The notes beneath the pieces are model-generated. The model worked only from the letters and a program-made list of their open reading frames with translations, did no database searches and had not been told where the DNA came from. 51,206 nt of DNA from Rhodospirillales bacterium (GTDB lineage Bacteria; Pseudomonadota; Alphaproteobacteria; Rhodospirillales; Casp-alpha2): positions 1 through 51,206 of the forward strand of contig JABMNT010000119.1 of the NCBI GenBank assembly GCA_013203595.1. The letters run 5' to 3'. The position numbers and the translations under genes were made by a program. Positions 30,294 through 39,394 of this stretch are shown here, in pieces. Positions within the stretch are counted from its first letter, which is position 1, and each line of letters begins with the position of its first letter.

Positions 30294-32192
30294 GTGCAGG
30301 AAAACATCACTGATATGCAGTTTTTTCCTTGGGATATGAAGCACGTGGGGGCGCATAGCTGGCTTGTTAAAGTCAATGGCCTCACGCGTTTCCAGGGCGA
30401 TGATTCAAGGACCCCATTCAACTCAGAACTGGTTCTTTGCGAGGATGGAGTGCCCTTGGCTATGCCCCATGCGCTGCATGATGATATTAAGAACTTCGGG
30501 CATGGTCGGTATTCTCATTGGAGCAACGGTGGCTCCGATCTGATTTTTTTTTCCTCTTCAGATAATACATCTCCAAGAATTAATTTGCGCCGTTATACTC
30601 TTCAGCCCCCTTGTGTGGATGGAGCGCTATGGCAGGATCTGAAAGCCCTCAAAGACAGAATTGTGCGGACAGGAATCATTTCTGAAAAGGAGGTCCTTCC
30701 ATTCATTCAGCGCTCTTCAGTGAAAGAAAGAATATTCATCAACCGGCATCTGTCTTTTGCTGCCTTGGAAGCGGGTAACGACGCCCGCGCCCTCGACTTT
30801 GCGGTGCGCTCCTGGCGTCTTGGTGGTCACGTACAGGGCGTGTTCCGGTTCCTGGTCGAGGCACTGCGGAAAGCGGACAGCTATGATGAACTGTGGCCCG
30901 TTTTTTATGATGCCATGCTCTCCGCTGCAGAAAACCAGGATCACGATTATGCCGTCCATGTCTTTACACAACGCCACGAAAGCATTCTCGAAGCCTATCG
31001 AAAAGGCGTGCCCAGGCCGCTCTATCAAGACCGGGTAATGAGCAATGGTGTGAAAAATGCTGTCCGTATTCTAAAGCAGGAAAAAAAGGCGGCATCGGGC
31101 CGGGTTAAGGTCGGTTACATCCTAGCCGGGGAAGAAGGGACCGCATTTTGCAGTCTTCCGGAAATTGTAATAGATCTGGTCAATAATCAGGATCACGACC
31201 ATTTTGAAATTTCGGTATTCTCCTGCCAGGCCAGACGCAATGTTCCAAATGCCGATACCTATATCGAGCGGCTCAAACGGCATGGAGTTGATCTTGTCTT
31301 CCTGGAGGACTTGGGCAGCACCCTTGAACGGTTGAGGGTCATAGCAGGTGTCGTTCAGGCACGTGGTATTGAAGTGTTGGTCTATTCAAGCCAGACGAAC
31401 TTCCATTATCTGCTGGCTGCATGCCGACCCGCACCCGCGCAGATCGGGTTGGGACTGGGCGCACCGGACGATTACACCAGTGAGCATTTGGATGTGGCTC
31501 TGACCTATACCATGCGGCCTGCGCTGGATAGTCTGTGTGATGTAAGGCGCATTCATCCTTTTGGGCTGCTGGAGTGCCGTTTTCAGTCGCCAACACCTGT
31601 TTCACGCTCCGCGATTGGCTTAAGCGATGAAGACATCGTCCTGCTGTCGTTCGGGCGTGCGGTCAAGTTTCGGGAGCCCGTCTATTGGCAGATGGTGGAC
31701 CGGGCTTTGTCGGCATTGCCTCAGGCAAGGATGGTCGTCATCGGCGTTGATAAAGGTGACGTACCTGGGTTTGCCCGCTATCTGAAACCGTCTTGTTTCG
31801 AGCGGGTTGTTTTTATGGAGTGGCGGAATGATGTGGTTGATATACTGCCCGTCGCCGATGTGATGATTGATACGTATCCGTGGAGTGGGGGCTTCACCAT
31901 TTTTGAGGCAATGATTCTCGATATTCCAGTTGTGGTGATGAACGATGATTCTCTAAAGCCATTCAAGGAAAGCGAGTGGACCCCGACCGAGCAGGAAATA
32001 CCCCAGGACATGATGGTCGGTGCAGGTGACTTTGACGGCTTCGTAAAAGCTGTCGTTGGTCTGGTCAACGACGAGGGATTACGGACATATTACAAGAATC
32101 AGGGCAGGAAACTTGTACAAAAATTTTCCGATACTAGAATGTCCGCCGAAGAGCTTGAACGTGTCTTTCTCGACTTCGTTGAGCGTGGCTGA
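30294..32192 (+). CDS. Glycosyltransferase with an N-terminal SHW/SDN domain, SPINDLY/OGT-like C-terminal half
   Basis: 632-residue protein. Residues about 15-105 form a domain (LCEDGVPLAMPHALHDDI, then GRYSHW, SSSDNTSP) also found in the SGNH hydrolase at 36447. The middle (about 105-260) is helical. The C-terminal half is a GT-B fold: KVGYILAGEEG, FGRAVKFREPVYWQMVDRAL, DVMIDTYPWSGGFTIFEAM (the donor-site pattern D-x-x-P-x-x-G-x-T-x-x-E-A of OGT/SPINDLY-like enzymes) and IPVVVMNDD. It could glycosylate a protein or the glycan. The start is GTG at 30294 or ATG at 30315; the shared domain begins after both. Transcribed with the acyltransferase gene, 22 bp downstream. Confidence 0.78.
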   Translation: MQENITDMQFFPWDMKHVGAHSWLVKVNGLTRFQGDDSRTPFNSELVLCEDGVPLAMPHALHDDIKNFGHGRYSHWSNGGSDLIFFSSSDNTSPRINLRRYTLQPPCVDGALWQDLKALKDRIVRTGIISEKEVLPFIQRSSVKERIFINRHLSFAALEAGNDARALDFAVRSWRLGGHVQGVFRFLVEALRKADSYDELWPVFYDAMLSAAENQDHDYAVHVFTQRHESILEAYRKGVPRPLYQDRVMSNGVKNAVRILKQEKKAASGRVKVGYILAGEEGTAFCSLPEIVIDLVNNQDHDHFEISVFSCQARRNVPNADTYIERLKRHGVDLVFLEDLGSTLERLRVIAGVVQARGIEVLVYSSQTNFHYLLAACRPAPAQIGLGLGAPDDYTSEHLDVALTYTMRPALDSLCDVRRIHPFGLLECRFQSPTPVSRSAIGLSDEDIVLLSFGRAVKFREPVYWQMVDRALSALPQARMVVIGVDKGDVPGFARYLKPSCFERVVFMEWRNDVVDILPVADVMIDTYPWSGGFTIFEAMILDIPVVVMNDDSLKPFKESEWTPTEQEIPQDMMVGAGDFDGFVKAVVGLVNDEGLRTYYKNQGRKLVQKFSDTRMSAEELERVFLDFVERG

Positions 32193-32214
32193 ACCCTTAT
32201 TGAATTTGTGACCA

Positions 32215-32796
32215 ATGGGATATTACAGACAAAGCGAATTGCTCGAAATGGGGTTTAAGTCCCTGGGCCGAAACGTAAAAATTAGCACGAAGGCAAGTAT
32301 CTACGACCCCGAGCAGATTACACTTTCGGATCATGTCCGGGTTGATGATTTCGCTATGTTGTCAGGCAAAGTTTCGCTTGGCTGGTATGTCCATATCGGT
32401 GCTTATTCTTTGCTCGCAGGTGGCCAGGCTGGCATTACGTTCGAGGAATGGAGCGGGGTCGCGTACCGGGTGTCTGTTTTCGCCCAGTCCGATGATTATA
32501 CAGGGGCAGCCCTGGCGACGCCGGAAGTCCCTTCGCGTTACCGTAAAGAAAGCAAAAAACCGGTTCTGGTTAAAAAACATGCCGCCATCGCGACGGGATC
32601 AATCGTACTGCCCGGCGTAACCATTGCGGAAGGCAGTATTATCTGTGCCATGTCACTGGTGCGCAAAAGCACAGAGTCCTGGACCATTTATCAGGGTGAT
32701 CCACTCCGGCGTCTGGGGGCCCGGAAAAAGGATATATTGCAGCGCGAAGAACAGTTCCTTCGCGACCGGAGTGCAGGTCGAGGCACTAGCCTCTGA
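32215..32796 (+). CDS. Left-handed-beta-helix (hexapeptide) acyltransferase
   Basis: 193-residue acyltransferase of the trimeric hexapeptide-repeat type. Imperfect hexapeptide turns run through residues about 20-165 (NVKISTKASIYDPEQITLSDH, IGAYSLLAGGQAGITF, AAIATGSIVLPGVTIAEGSII), ending with the typical YQGDPLRRLG. Homologues in polysaccharide loci acetylate amino sugars made by DegT aminotransferases (family knowledge). A DegT gene lies next door, convergent and overlapping by 11 bp, so an N-acetylated amino sugar such as Fuc3NAc, Qui3NAc or Qui4NAc type is plausible (inference). No ribosome binding site is obvious. Confidence 0.85.
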   Translation: MGYYRQSELLEMGFKSLGRNVKISTKASIYDPEQITLSDHVRVDDFAMLSGKVSLGWYVHIGAYSLLAGGQAGITFEEWSGVAYRVSVFAQSDDYTGAALATPEVPSRYRKESKKPVLVKKHAAIATGSIVLPGVTIAEGSIICAMSLVRKSTESWTIYQGDPLRRLGARKKDILQREEQFLRDRSAGRGTSL

Positions 32797-33922
32797 TCAC
32801 ATCGGTGATGGTTTCGGCGACGATGGAGAGATGCTTTTTTGGCATGGACGGGTAAAAAGGCAGGGACACGGTGCGCCGGCCAATCTTTTCTGCATGTGGA
32901 AAATCGCCTTGCTTATAACCGAACGCTTTACGGAAATAGGTAAACAGGTGAATGGGGGGGTAGTTGACCGTCACCATGATATGACGCCGAAACAGCTCGT
33001 CCACGAACGCATCACGATCCCTCTGCTCATCCAGCCAGATGGTGTAGAGGTGATGACTGTGGCGGGCGTTTTGCAGTTCCCGGGGGGCGGATATTTCGCT
33101 CACCGATGCGAACAGGTCGTTGTACATGGCCCAGAGCTGCTCGCGCTGGGAAAGCCTTTGGCCAATCATCGGCAATTGCGGTAATAGAAGGGCTGCTTGA
33201 ATGTTGCTCATATTGTATTTCCAACCGAGCTCACGCATATCCCGAGGGTGGTAGCCGTCCCGCGCCAGGTCTTTTGCCAATGCTTCAATGCCGTGGTGGC
33301 TGAGCATTTTAACTCTCTTGGCCAATGTATGGTCATTGCTGACAAGAGCGCCTCCTTCACCACAGGTGATGTTTTTTGTTGCATAAAAACTGAAGCAGGC
33401 AGCATCCGACAGCATGCCGCAGCCATAGTCCTCGCGGCGGCTTTCCAGCGCATGAGCACAGTCTTCTATGACGACTAGATTGTGTCGGCCGGCGATCGCC
33501 TGTATGGCCTTCATGTCACACAATTGTCCGTAGAGGTGGACAGGAAGAATAGCCCGAGTTCGTGGGGTTATGGCACCGTCTATACGGTTCGGATCGATGT
33601 TGCCTGTCTCGGGGTCGACATCAACAAAGACGGGGCTCGCGCCCGCATTCAAAATGGCGGTTGCCGTCGCTACATAGCTCAGCGGGGTTGTGATAACTTC
33701 GTCGCCGGCGCCGACACCGAGCGCCGACAAGGCAAGATGCAGGGCCGCTGTTCCGCTCATAAGGCCCACAGCCTGACGACATCCAAGATAGTTTGAGAAT
33801 TCTTTCTCGAATTGTTCAACATATGCGCCGGTGGTTAATATGGGGTCACTGAGCGCCTGGGTGACCGAGGCAATTTCTGCCGCTCCCAGGTGATGTTGAT
33901 AATACGGAATATGTTCAGCCAT
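32786..33922 (-). CDS. DegT/DnrJ/EryC1 family PLP-dependent sugar aminotransferase
   Basis: 378-residue aminotransferase of nucleotide-sugar biosynthesis. It has SGTAALHLALSALGVGAGDEV near 56-75, TTPLSYVATATAILNAGA, VIEDCAHALESRRE around 151-164, and the PLP lysine Lys183 in FYATKNITCGEGG. The start at 33922 is used because only one base separates it from the stop of the upstream wzt-like gene and MAEHIPYY is a typical family N-terminus; the frame is open further upstream but overlaps wzt. It probably transfers an amino group to a dTDP- or UDP-keto sugar for the exported polysaccharide. Third gene of the operon wzm-wzt-degT. Confidence 0.92.
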   Translation of the reverse strand: MAEHIPYYQHHLGAAEIASVTQALSDPILTTGAYVEQFEKEFSNYLGCRQAVGLMSGTAALHLALSALGVGAGDEVITTPLSYVATATAILNAGASPVFVDVDPETGNIDPNRIDGAITPRTRAILPVHLYGQLCDMKAIQAIAGRHNLVVIEDCAHALESRREDYGCGMLSDAACFSFYATKNITCGEGGALVSNDHTLAKRVKMLSHHGIEALAKDLARDGYHPRDMRELGWKYNMSNIQAALLLPQLPMIGQRLSQREQLWAMYNDLFASVSEISAPRELQNARHSHHLYTIWLDEQRDRDAFVDELFRRHIMVTVNYPPIHLFTYFRKAFGYKQGDFPHAEKIGRRTVSLPFYPSMPKKHLSIVAETITDVIRG

Positions 33923-33923
33923 G

Positions 33924-35234
33924 TTACAGGTTTTCGGCCTTTTCTGTATGCCAGCTAAGGTTTTGACGAACAGTCCCCGGGACGCGGATGCAGTAATCGG
34001 CGGGGAAATGTACGAGATGTTTCGAATAATCGGTATCATCTTTCACGTCAAAGCTCACGACATTCTGTGCCAACAGGTGACGGACGTCGCCATGGTCATA
34101 AATCAATAGGGTCACAAAATATTTGATATCATTAAGCAGTCCTGCCGGAATACAACACAACGAGCGGTAAAAGCCGGTTTCCTGAGGCGATAGCGCAACC
34201 ATATCCTCCCGTTTGGCAGTATAGATGTTGTCCGTAATGAAGACATCGTTTCCCAGGTGGTCGCTGATGAGAAGACAGACACGGAGTTTGCTGTCGGGGA
34301 CGAGATTGCCGTAGATGATTTCGATCTCAATGTCCCGGTTCAGCAACACCGCCTTTTCGACCGGTTTGTTGTTCTGCAGGACGCTGACGGATCTGAGGCG
34401 CACCACATGGTTTCCAGGTGCTGTTTCCGGCGCGCCATAGTGGACCGCCTGCCTGCAGCCTCCCTCTATCCCGCGGGCGCGTTCGATGTAATGAGAGATC
34501 GCCTGTTTGACCGGCTTGTCCTCGACGATGTGCCCCTGCTCGAAGATCATGGCCCGATTGCATAATTCCGCAACGCTCGATAATGCGTGCGAGACGAAAA
34601 CGATGGTTGTTCCCGCATCTGCGATTTCGGCGATCTTGTTCTGGCACTGGTCTTGAAATACAAGGTCTCCAACCGCCAGAACCTCGTCCAGGAGCAAGAT
34701 GTCGGACTCAACATGTGCAGCAACGGAAAAGGCCAGACGCAGTTGCATTCCACTTGAATAATGTTTTACCGCTTCGTCCAGAAAACGTGAAATGCCGGCG
34801 AACGCGACGATCATATCGAATTTACGATGCGTTTCGTCCCGACTCATGCCGAGTAAACTGGCGTTCAGGAAAATATTTTCGCGACCACTCAGGTCTGGAT
34901 GAAAGCCGGTGCCGACTTCGAGAAGAGAATTTACGCGCCCCCGAATCAAGGCCTGGCCTTCGGTCGGCTCAGTCACCCGTGACAACAGCTTAAGTAATGT
35001 GCTCTTGCCTGAGCCGTTGGCTCCGATCAGGGCAACGCGTTCACCTTCTGAAATCTCAAAAGTCACATCTCTTACCGCCCAAAGTTTTTCTTTGGCCGGG
35101 GCGGGCGTTTTCTTACCTTTGAAAATCGCCCTGATGCCGTCTGCCGCGGCGGCGAGAGGCGATGTGCCCGTCGCGTTGCGGTGCAAAGTATACTGCTTGC
35201 CAAGCGCTTCTGATTTTATCATCCAGTTGGTCAT
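33924..35234 (-). CDS. wzt: Wzt-like ATP-binding subunit of a polysaccharide ABC exporter
   Basis: 436-residue ATPase. The N-terminal ABC domain has the Walker A motif GANGSGKSTLLKLL, the ABC signature YSSGMQLRLAFS and the Walker B motif ILLLDEVLAVGD. After residue about 255 follows a beta-rich C-terminal domain (VVRLRSVSVLQNN, IEIEIIYGNLVPDSKLRVCLL, ETGFYRSLCCIPAGLL) of the Wzt-C type. In characterised O-antigen exporters this domain recognises the terminal modification of the finished chain (family knowledge). That implies a capped polysaccharide polymerised in the cytoplasm. Its permease partner is immediately upstream (41 bp). Confidence 0.93.
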   Translation of the reverse strand: MTNWMIKSEALGKQYTLHRNATGTSPLAAAADGIRAIFKGKKTPAPAKEKLWAVRDVTFEISEGERVALIGANGSGKSTLLKLLSRVTEPTEGQALIRGRVNSLLEVGTGFHPDLSGRENIFLNASLLGMSRDETHRKFDMIVAFAGISRFLDEAVKHYSSGMQLRLAFSVAAHVESDILLLDEVLAVGDLVFQDQCQNKIAEIADAGTTIVFVSHALSSVAELCNRAMIFEQGHIVEDKPVKQAISHYIERARGIEGGCRQAVHYGAPETAPGNHVVRLRSVSVLQNNKPVEKAVLLNRDIEIEIIYGNLVPDSKLRVCLLISDHLGNDVFITDNIYTAKREDMVALSPQETGFYRSLCCIPAGLLNDIKYFVTLLIYDHGDVRHLLAQNVVSFDVKDDTDYSKHLVHFPADYCIRVPGTVRQNLSWHTEKAENL

Positions 35235-35275
35235 AATTTTGTCATGCCTGAATCAGGATTTTTTAAATTCGACAT

Positions 35276-36163
35276 TTAAAGCGTATCCACCAATCGGCGC
35301 TGTGCGCGGTGGAAATAGAACATCGCACTGATAAACAGGGCGAGTGAAAATGTAATGGATGAGAGCATCATCGGCAGGGTCGGTGCGAAAGTGTCATTTC
35401 CCAGAGCCCAACGAAAACTCTGCAAGACACCGACGACTGGATTCAGGCTGTAATAATCGCGGTATGATTCAGGCACGATGCTCATGGAATAGAATACCGG
35501 CGAACAGAAAAGCCAGACCTGCACAGCCAGAGGCAACGCCAGGCCGATATCGCGGTAACGGGCATTCAGGGCTGAAAACCATGTGGCCGCCCCCAATGCC
35601 ATGAAGAAGGCCAAGGTAAGAATTAACGGCAGGTAAAGAACACGAGCGCTGGGGATAATATCATAATACAGGAGAACGGGGACAAGCAGGGCCAGCGAAA
35701 TAACAAAGTCCGTGAATGCCATAACAGACTGATTTAGCGGCAGTATGATACGCGGAAAATAGATTTTTGAAATAATATGCGTGTTGTTGATCAGGCACTG
35801 CGCGCCTTCCAGTGTCGCGCGAGAAAGAAACGTCCATACGACAATTCCCGTAATGGCGAAAAGAGGATACGGCCAGCCATCCGATGGGAAGCGAACCAGA
35901 TAGCCAAAAAAGAAGGAGTAGACGAGCAACCAGATCATCGGCGAAACCAATGCCCATGTAAATCCGAAGGCGGTATGTCGATACCGGGCGCGAAGATCGC
36001 GTAACAGCATGCGATACAAAGCCGAGCGATAGGGCCAGATCTCGGTTGAGGTTGCGAGAATCCCACGGCCTGTTGTGGGTTTGATAATCGTTAGCTTTTT
36101 CGGCCTGGGAGAGTGCGCTTCGTTCACAATCAAACCTTCTGGTTGGTGCCGCATTGATGACAT
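35276..36163 (-). CDS. wzm: Wzm-like permease of a polysaccharide ABC exporter
   Basis: About 295-residue ABC-2 type permease. The cytosolic N-terminus carries YRMLLRDLRARYRHTAFG, the typical entry motif. Six membrane helices follow (about 60-80, 90-112, 135-160, 168-192, 200-222, 260-282). SRATLEGAQCLINNTHIISK is the conserved gate loop. The C-terminus ends FYFHRAQRRLVDTL, close to the E-x-x-F-x-D-x-x end of O-antigen permeases. The start is ATG at 36163; TTG at 36166 and GTG at about 36124 are alternatives. First gene of the wzm-wzt-degT operon, divergent from the SGNH hydrolase gene. Confidence 0.92.
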   Translation of the reverse strand: MSSMRHQPEGLIVNEAHSPRPKKLTIIKPTTGRGILATSTEIWPYRSALYRMLLRDLRARYRHTAFGFTWALVSPMIWLLVYSFFFGYLVRFPSDGWPYPLFAITGIVVWTFLSRATLEGAQCLINNTHIISKIYFPRIILPLNQSVMAFTDFVISLALLVPVLLYYDIIPSARVLYLPLILTLAFFMALGAATWFSALNARYRDIGLALPLAVQVWLFCSPVFYSMSIVPESYRDYYSLNPVVGVLQSFRWALGNDTFAPTLPMMLSSITFSLALFISAMFYFHRAQRRLVDTL

Positions 36164-36397
36164 CAAGGGCAGGAACCCTGCCTTCTTTTATTCGTGAGAT
36201 TTTCCTTATCTGGCGTCTTGGCCAATGTTCCTCATACAATATGAAATGGGGCTTGAATTCAATGGCTTATGCCCCAACCATTTGTGTTTAAATGGTCCGG
36301 CTCAAACGCCTGGGTTCAAAGCTGATGATTGAGCCTTCCGCCGGCGCGAACAACCAAAACCAGTTCATTTATACGCGGGTGTTCGTTGCTAACACAG

Positions 36398-36429
36398 TTT
36401 AACTGCAATAGTCTTCGAATGCAGTTAAA
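36398..36429. promoter_or_regulatory. Perfect inverted repeat upstream of the SGNH gene
   Basis: The arms TTTAACTGCA and TGCAGTTAAA are exactly complementary with a 12-base spacer, ending 17 bp before the SGNH start. It could be an operator or a transcript hairpin. The rest of the 283-bp divergent gap (36164-36446) shows one weaker TGGGGC/GCCCCA pair at about 36247-36276 and nothing else I can name. Confidence 0.55.
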
Positions 36430-36446
36430 ATTGCCGAGTAGATATT

Positions 36447-38090
36447 ATGTCCACCTCAAGCTTTCGTGACGCCGGTTCTTTGTGGTCCCGCAAAAGGATT
36501 GTTGCGCTTGTGGCGGTGACCGTTGTGGGGTGCCTGGTTGCGCTGGCTTTATTGTTCCCGCGTGAGTTGGAGATTGATCAACGCGCCGATCACGAACAGG
36601 GGTTTGCCTGGACGGTGTCGCTCCCCCTGCATTACTTGCTGTCGGACGGGATGCTGCAGTCAGAATTTTCGCCTCTGCGGGTCTATGAGGACGATCGATT
36701 GCTGGGCCCGGCCCACTGCCTTCACGATACCATCAGGCGTCAGGGAGGAGGCTGTTTTTCCCATTGGAAGAGCACCCTGTATTTTTCCACATCGGATAAT
36801 TCTAACCCCAATACCAACGGCAGGACATATCGGCTCGCCATCCCAGTTGAAAATATTTGGCTGGCGTTGGCGGTGTGGGTTTTCATCGGAGGCCTTGTCA
36901 TGGTGCTTTCGGGTTTCGTGTTGGCTCCGGTGATTGTCGCAAGACTGACGGGTAAGGGGGCAGGGCTGGTTATAGCGCTTTGTTCGGCAGCTCTGCTGGT
37001 TATGCTGCGCGCGGACGTGATTGACGTGCGCAGTTTATCGGGCAGGGGGCTCTATGGGCTGGTGCTTTTTATCCCGCTTATCCTTGTCGTCCTGACAGCC
37101 TTTTTAGCCTTCCACAAGAGGCCGGCCGGAACCGGGGAACGGATGCTTGTGACCTGGCAGGGGGTTGCTGCGGCTCTGCTGGCCGTGGAAATTATTGCCC
37201 GTATCGTGCCCGTATATGATTCTTTGGCAGATAATCCGGGGATTGAGCACTTTTGGCCGGATTGGAGTTATTTCCCCTACAATGAATTCGGTCACCGGGA
37301 CCGGGACTACTCGGCTGATAAATCGATCGATACATTTCGTATTTTGATGCTCGGGGATTCTTTTACTGAGGGAGCCGGCTTGTCCCGGGAACAAACCTTC
37401 AGCCACCAACTGGAACAAATTCTGTCAGCTGTGCTGAAAACTGACGGTTTGACCGTTGAAGTGTACAATACGGGTCACAGCGGCTGGAACACACTGCAGC
37501 AGGCGAATCTGCTGGATGCGCAGGGCCCGACCCTGAAGCCGGACATGGTGATCGTGAACTACGTGGCGAACGATCCGGAGATACCTGCCGCGAGACCCAG
37601 GCAGGAGAATGCGCTTTCCTTACTCACGCCGGTTCACGAGACCCTTATCAGCGGGTTCGGATCTTACGCTTATTACCGTCTCTATATTTCCGCCATTCAA
37701 CAGCATGAAAGTATGACGCCGTATATCAACCGCATCTATGACCCTCAGGGAGAGGGGTGGAAATCTGTCCAGTCCGCAACCGAAGATATCGGCCGATATC
37801 TGGCGTCGCACAAGATTTCTGGGTTTGTTGCACACTGGCCGATTTTTATGGACGGCTCTTACGCGTTTCAGAGCATGCACGACCAGGTGCGTGTGCAAGT
37901 GGAAGGGGCCGGACTGCCGTATTGGGATTTGCGTGATGTTTTATCCCCGCATCAAGAAGATATGTCTCGCTGGAGGCTAAGTCCATATGACGGGCATCCG
38001 AATGCGGCGGCAAATGCCCTGGTTGCCAGAGCCTATGCGGACCGCATCCTGGAATCACCGGAATTCAAGGCGTGGAAAATACGCCGATGA
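36447..38090 (+). CDS. Membrane-anchored SGNH/GDSL hydrolase with SHW/SDN domain
   Basis: 547-residue protein. It has a membrane helix at about 15-35, then a periplasmic segment (about 40-125) holding the SHW/SDN domain: RVYEDDRLLGPAHCLHD, CFSHWKSTLYFSTSDNSNP, NGRTYRLA. Further membrane helices lie at about 135-158, 165-185, 193-215 and 233-250. The C-terminal SGNH hydrolase has block I GDSFTEG with Ser305, an Asn-Asp pair in NYVANDPE (block III), and D515-G-H517-P (block V), the full Ser-Asp-His triad. It probably adds or removes acyl groups on the polysaccharide at the inner-membrane surface or periplasm. It begins the rightward gene run to 43742. Confidence 0.85.
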   Translation: MSTSSFRDAGSLWSRKRIVALVAVTVVGCLVALALLFPRELEIDQRADHEQGFAWTVSLPLHYLLSDGMLQSEFSPLRVYEDDRLLGPAHCLHDTIRRQGGGCFSHWKSTLYFSTSDNSNPNTNGRTYRLAIPVENIWLALAVWVFIGGLVMVLSGFVLAPVIVARLTGKGAGLVIALCSAALLVMLRADVIDVRSLSGRGLYGLVLFIPLILVVLTAFLAFHKRPAGTGERMLVTWQGVAAALLAVEIIARIVPVYDSLADNPGIEHFWPDWSYFPYNEFGHRDRDYSADKSIDTFRILMLGDSFTEGAGLSREQTFSHQLEQILSAVLKTDGLTVEVYNTGHSGWNTLQQANLLDAQGPTLKPDMVIVNYVANDPEIPAARPRQENALSLLTPVHETLISGFGSYAYYRLYISAIQQHESMTPYINRIYDPQGEGWKSVQSATEDIGRYLASHKISGFVAHWPIFMDGSYAFQSMHDQVRVQVEGAGLPYWDLRDVLSPHQEDMSRWRLSPYDGHPNAAANALVARAYADRILESPEFKAWKIRR

Positions 38091-38212
38091 TCAGACAGCT
38101 AACCCCCTTCTCGTTTAGCGGGACGGGCCGTCACAGGGCGTTGAACAAATTTCTGCGTTCTAATCTTATTTACGCCTATTGCGGATTTGCTCAGACAAGG
38201 GGTGCATTTTGA

Positions 38213-39394
38213 ATGAACGGGGTGCCTGGGGGCATGAATGCAAATGACGAGAGCTCTGGCGCCGATTGCGATGCATCGGCAGGCAGATGTTTGCTGCCGA
38301 GCGGCAGGATCCGTATCCTCCACCTTATAACGTCTCTGGAATTTGGTGGCGCGGAAATTACTCTGGAAAAAGTATGTCGCCTGATGGACCACGACCGCTA
38401 TCTGCAAACGGTGGTCAGTTTAACCGCTGCTACGCCTCTGTCGGCGGCAATTGAACGGGCCGGCGTCCAGGTGCATTACCTCAATATGAAAAAGAATCTG
38501 ATGATTGTCGGGGCATTCTGGCGGCTGTTGAAGATTGTCAGAAGAGAACGCCCGGATATTATTCAGTCCTGGCTATATCATGCCGACCTGCTCGCGACGA
38601 TTGCGCGCAGAATATGTTCGGTGAAGTACCTGCTTTGGAATGTGCGATGCTCCAATATGGACCTCACGCGATACAACAAGATGACATCTGCCGTACGGCG
38701 ATGCCTGCCGGCGTTGTCTCAAGCAGTCGACTGCGCAGTTGTAAACTCAGGCGCAGGAGAACGTTTTCACAAAGGCCTCGGCTATCGGCCAAGACGCTGG
38801 AAACGGATCGAAAACGGTTTTGATTGCGGTCGGTTCAAACCGGACAATGGCCGAGGCAAAATGCTGCGCGCCCGCTGGGGCATTGCGGAACAGGTGCCCG
38901 TGGTCGGGGTGGTGGCCCGCAATGACCCAATGAAGGGATATCCGGTTCTTCTGCAGGCGATCGATGGCGTCATTGCCGTAATGCCGGATACAAAATTCGT
39001 TTTGATCGGGAACGGGGTGGAAAGACTACACCATGACGCGGTCGTTTCCCTGCCGCCGCAAGAGGATATCGCTGCGTGTTATACGGCATTCGATGTCTTT
39101 TGCTTACCGTCACTTTTCGGCGAAGGCTTTTCGAATGTAATTGGCGAGGCCATGGCCTGTGGTGTGCCGGTCGTGGCGACAGATGTCGGCGATAATGCGT
39201 GGCTCGTCGGCGATACGGGGTGGACTGTGCCGCCAGGTGATGCCGCCAGTCTCGCGCGCGGGCTGGTACAGGCACTGTCCGACCTTTCCGTTGAAAGAAA
39301 ACAAGCCGCCCGCAATCGTATTGCAGGGACTTTTCATCTGGATCATATGATTTCGGCCTATCAAGATCTTTACGAAGATATTGTGGCGTTATGA
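38213..39394 (+). CDS. GT4-family glycosyltransferase
   Basis: 393-residue GT-B enzyme. The acceptor side begins LHLITSLEFGGAEITLEKV. The donor side has VGVVARNDPMKGYPVLLQAI and FCLPSLFGEGFSNVIGEAMA, then CGVPVVATDVGDNAWLVG, the canonical GT4 E-G-x-x-N-x-x-x-E-A site. It closely resembles the next gene in its C-terminal half, suggesting an old tandem duplication. The start is ATG at 38213; its stop overlaps the next start (ATGA). Role: one sugar transfer in assembly of the exported glycan. Donor unknown. Confidence 0.88.
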   Translation: MNGVPGGMNANDESSGADCDASAGRCLLPSGRIRILHLITSLEFGGAEITLEKVCRLMDHDRYLQTVVSLTAATPLSAAIERAGVQVHYLNMKKNLMIVGAFWRLLKIVRRERPDIIQSWLYHADLLATIARRICSVKYLLWNVRCSNMDLTRYNKMTSAVRRCLPALSQAVDCAVVNSGAGERFHKGLGYRPRRWKRIENGFDCGRFKPDNGRGKMLRARWGIAEQVPVVGVVARNDPMKGYPVLLQAIDGVIAVMPDTKFVLIGNGVERLHHDAVVSLPPQEDIAACYTAFDVFCLPSLFGEGFSNVIGEAMACGVPVVATDVGDNAWLVGDTGWTVPPGDAASLARGLVQALSDLSVERKQAARNRIAGTFHLDHMISAYQDLYEDIVAL

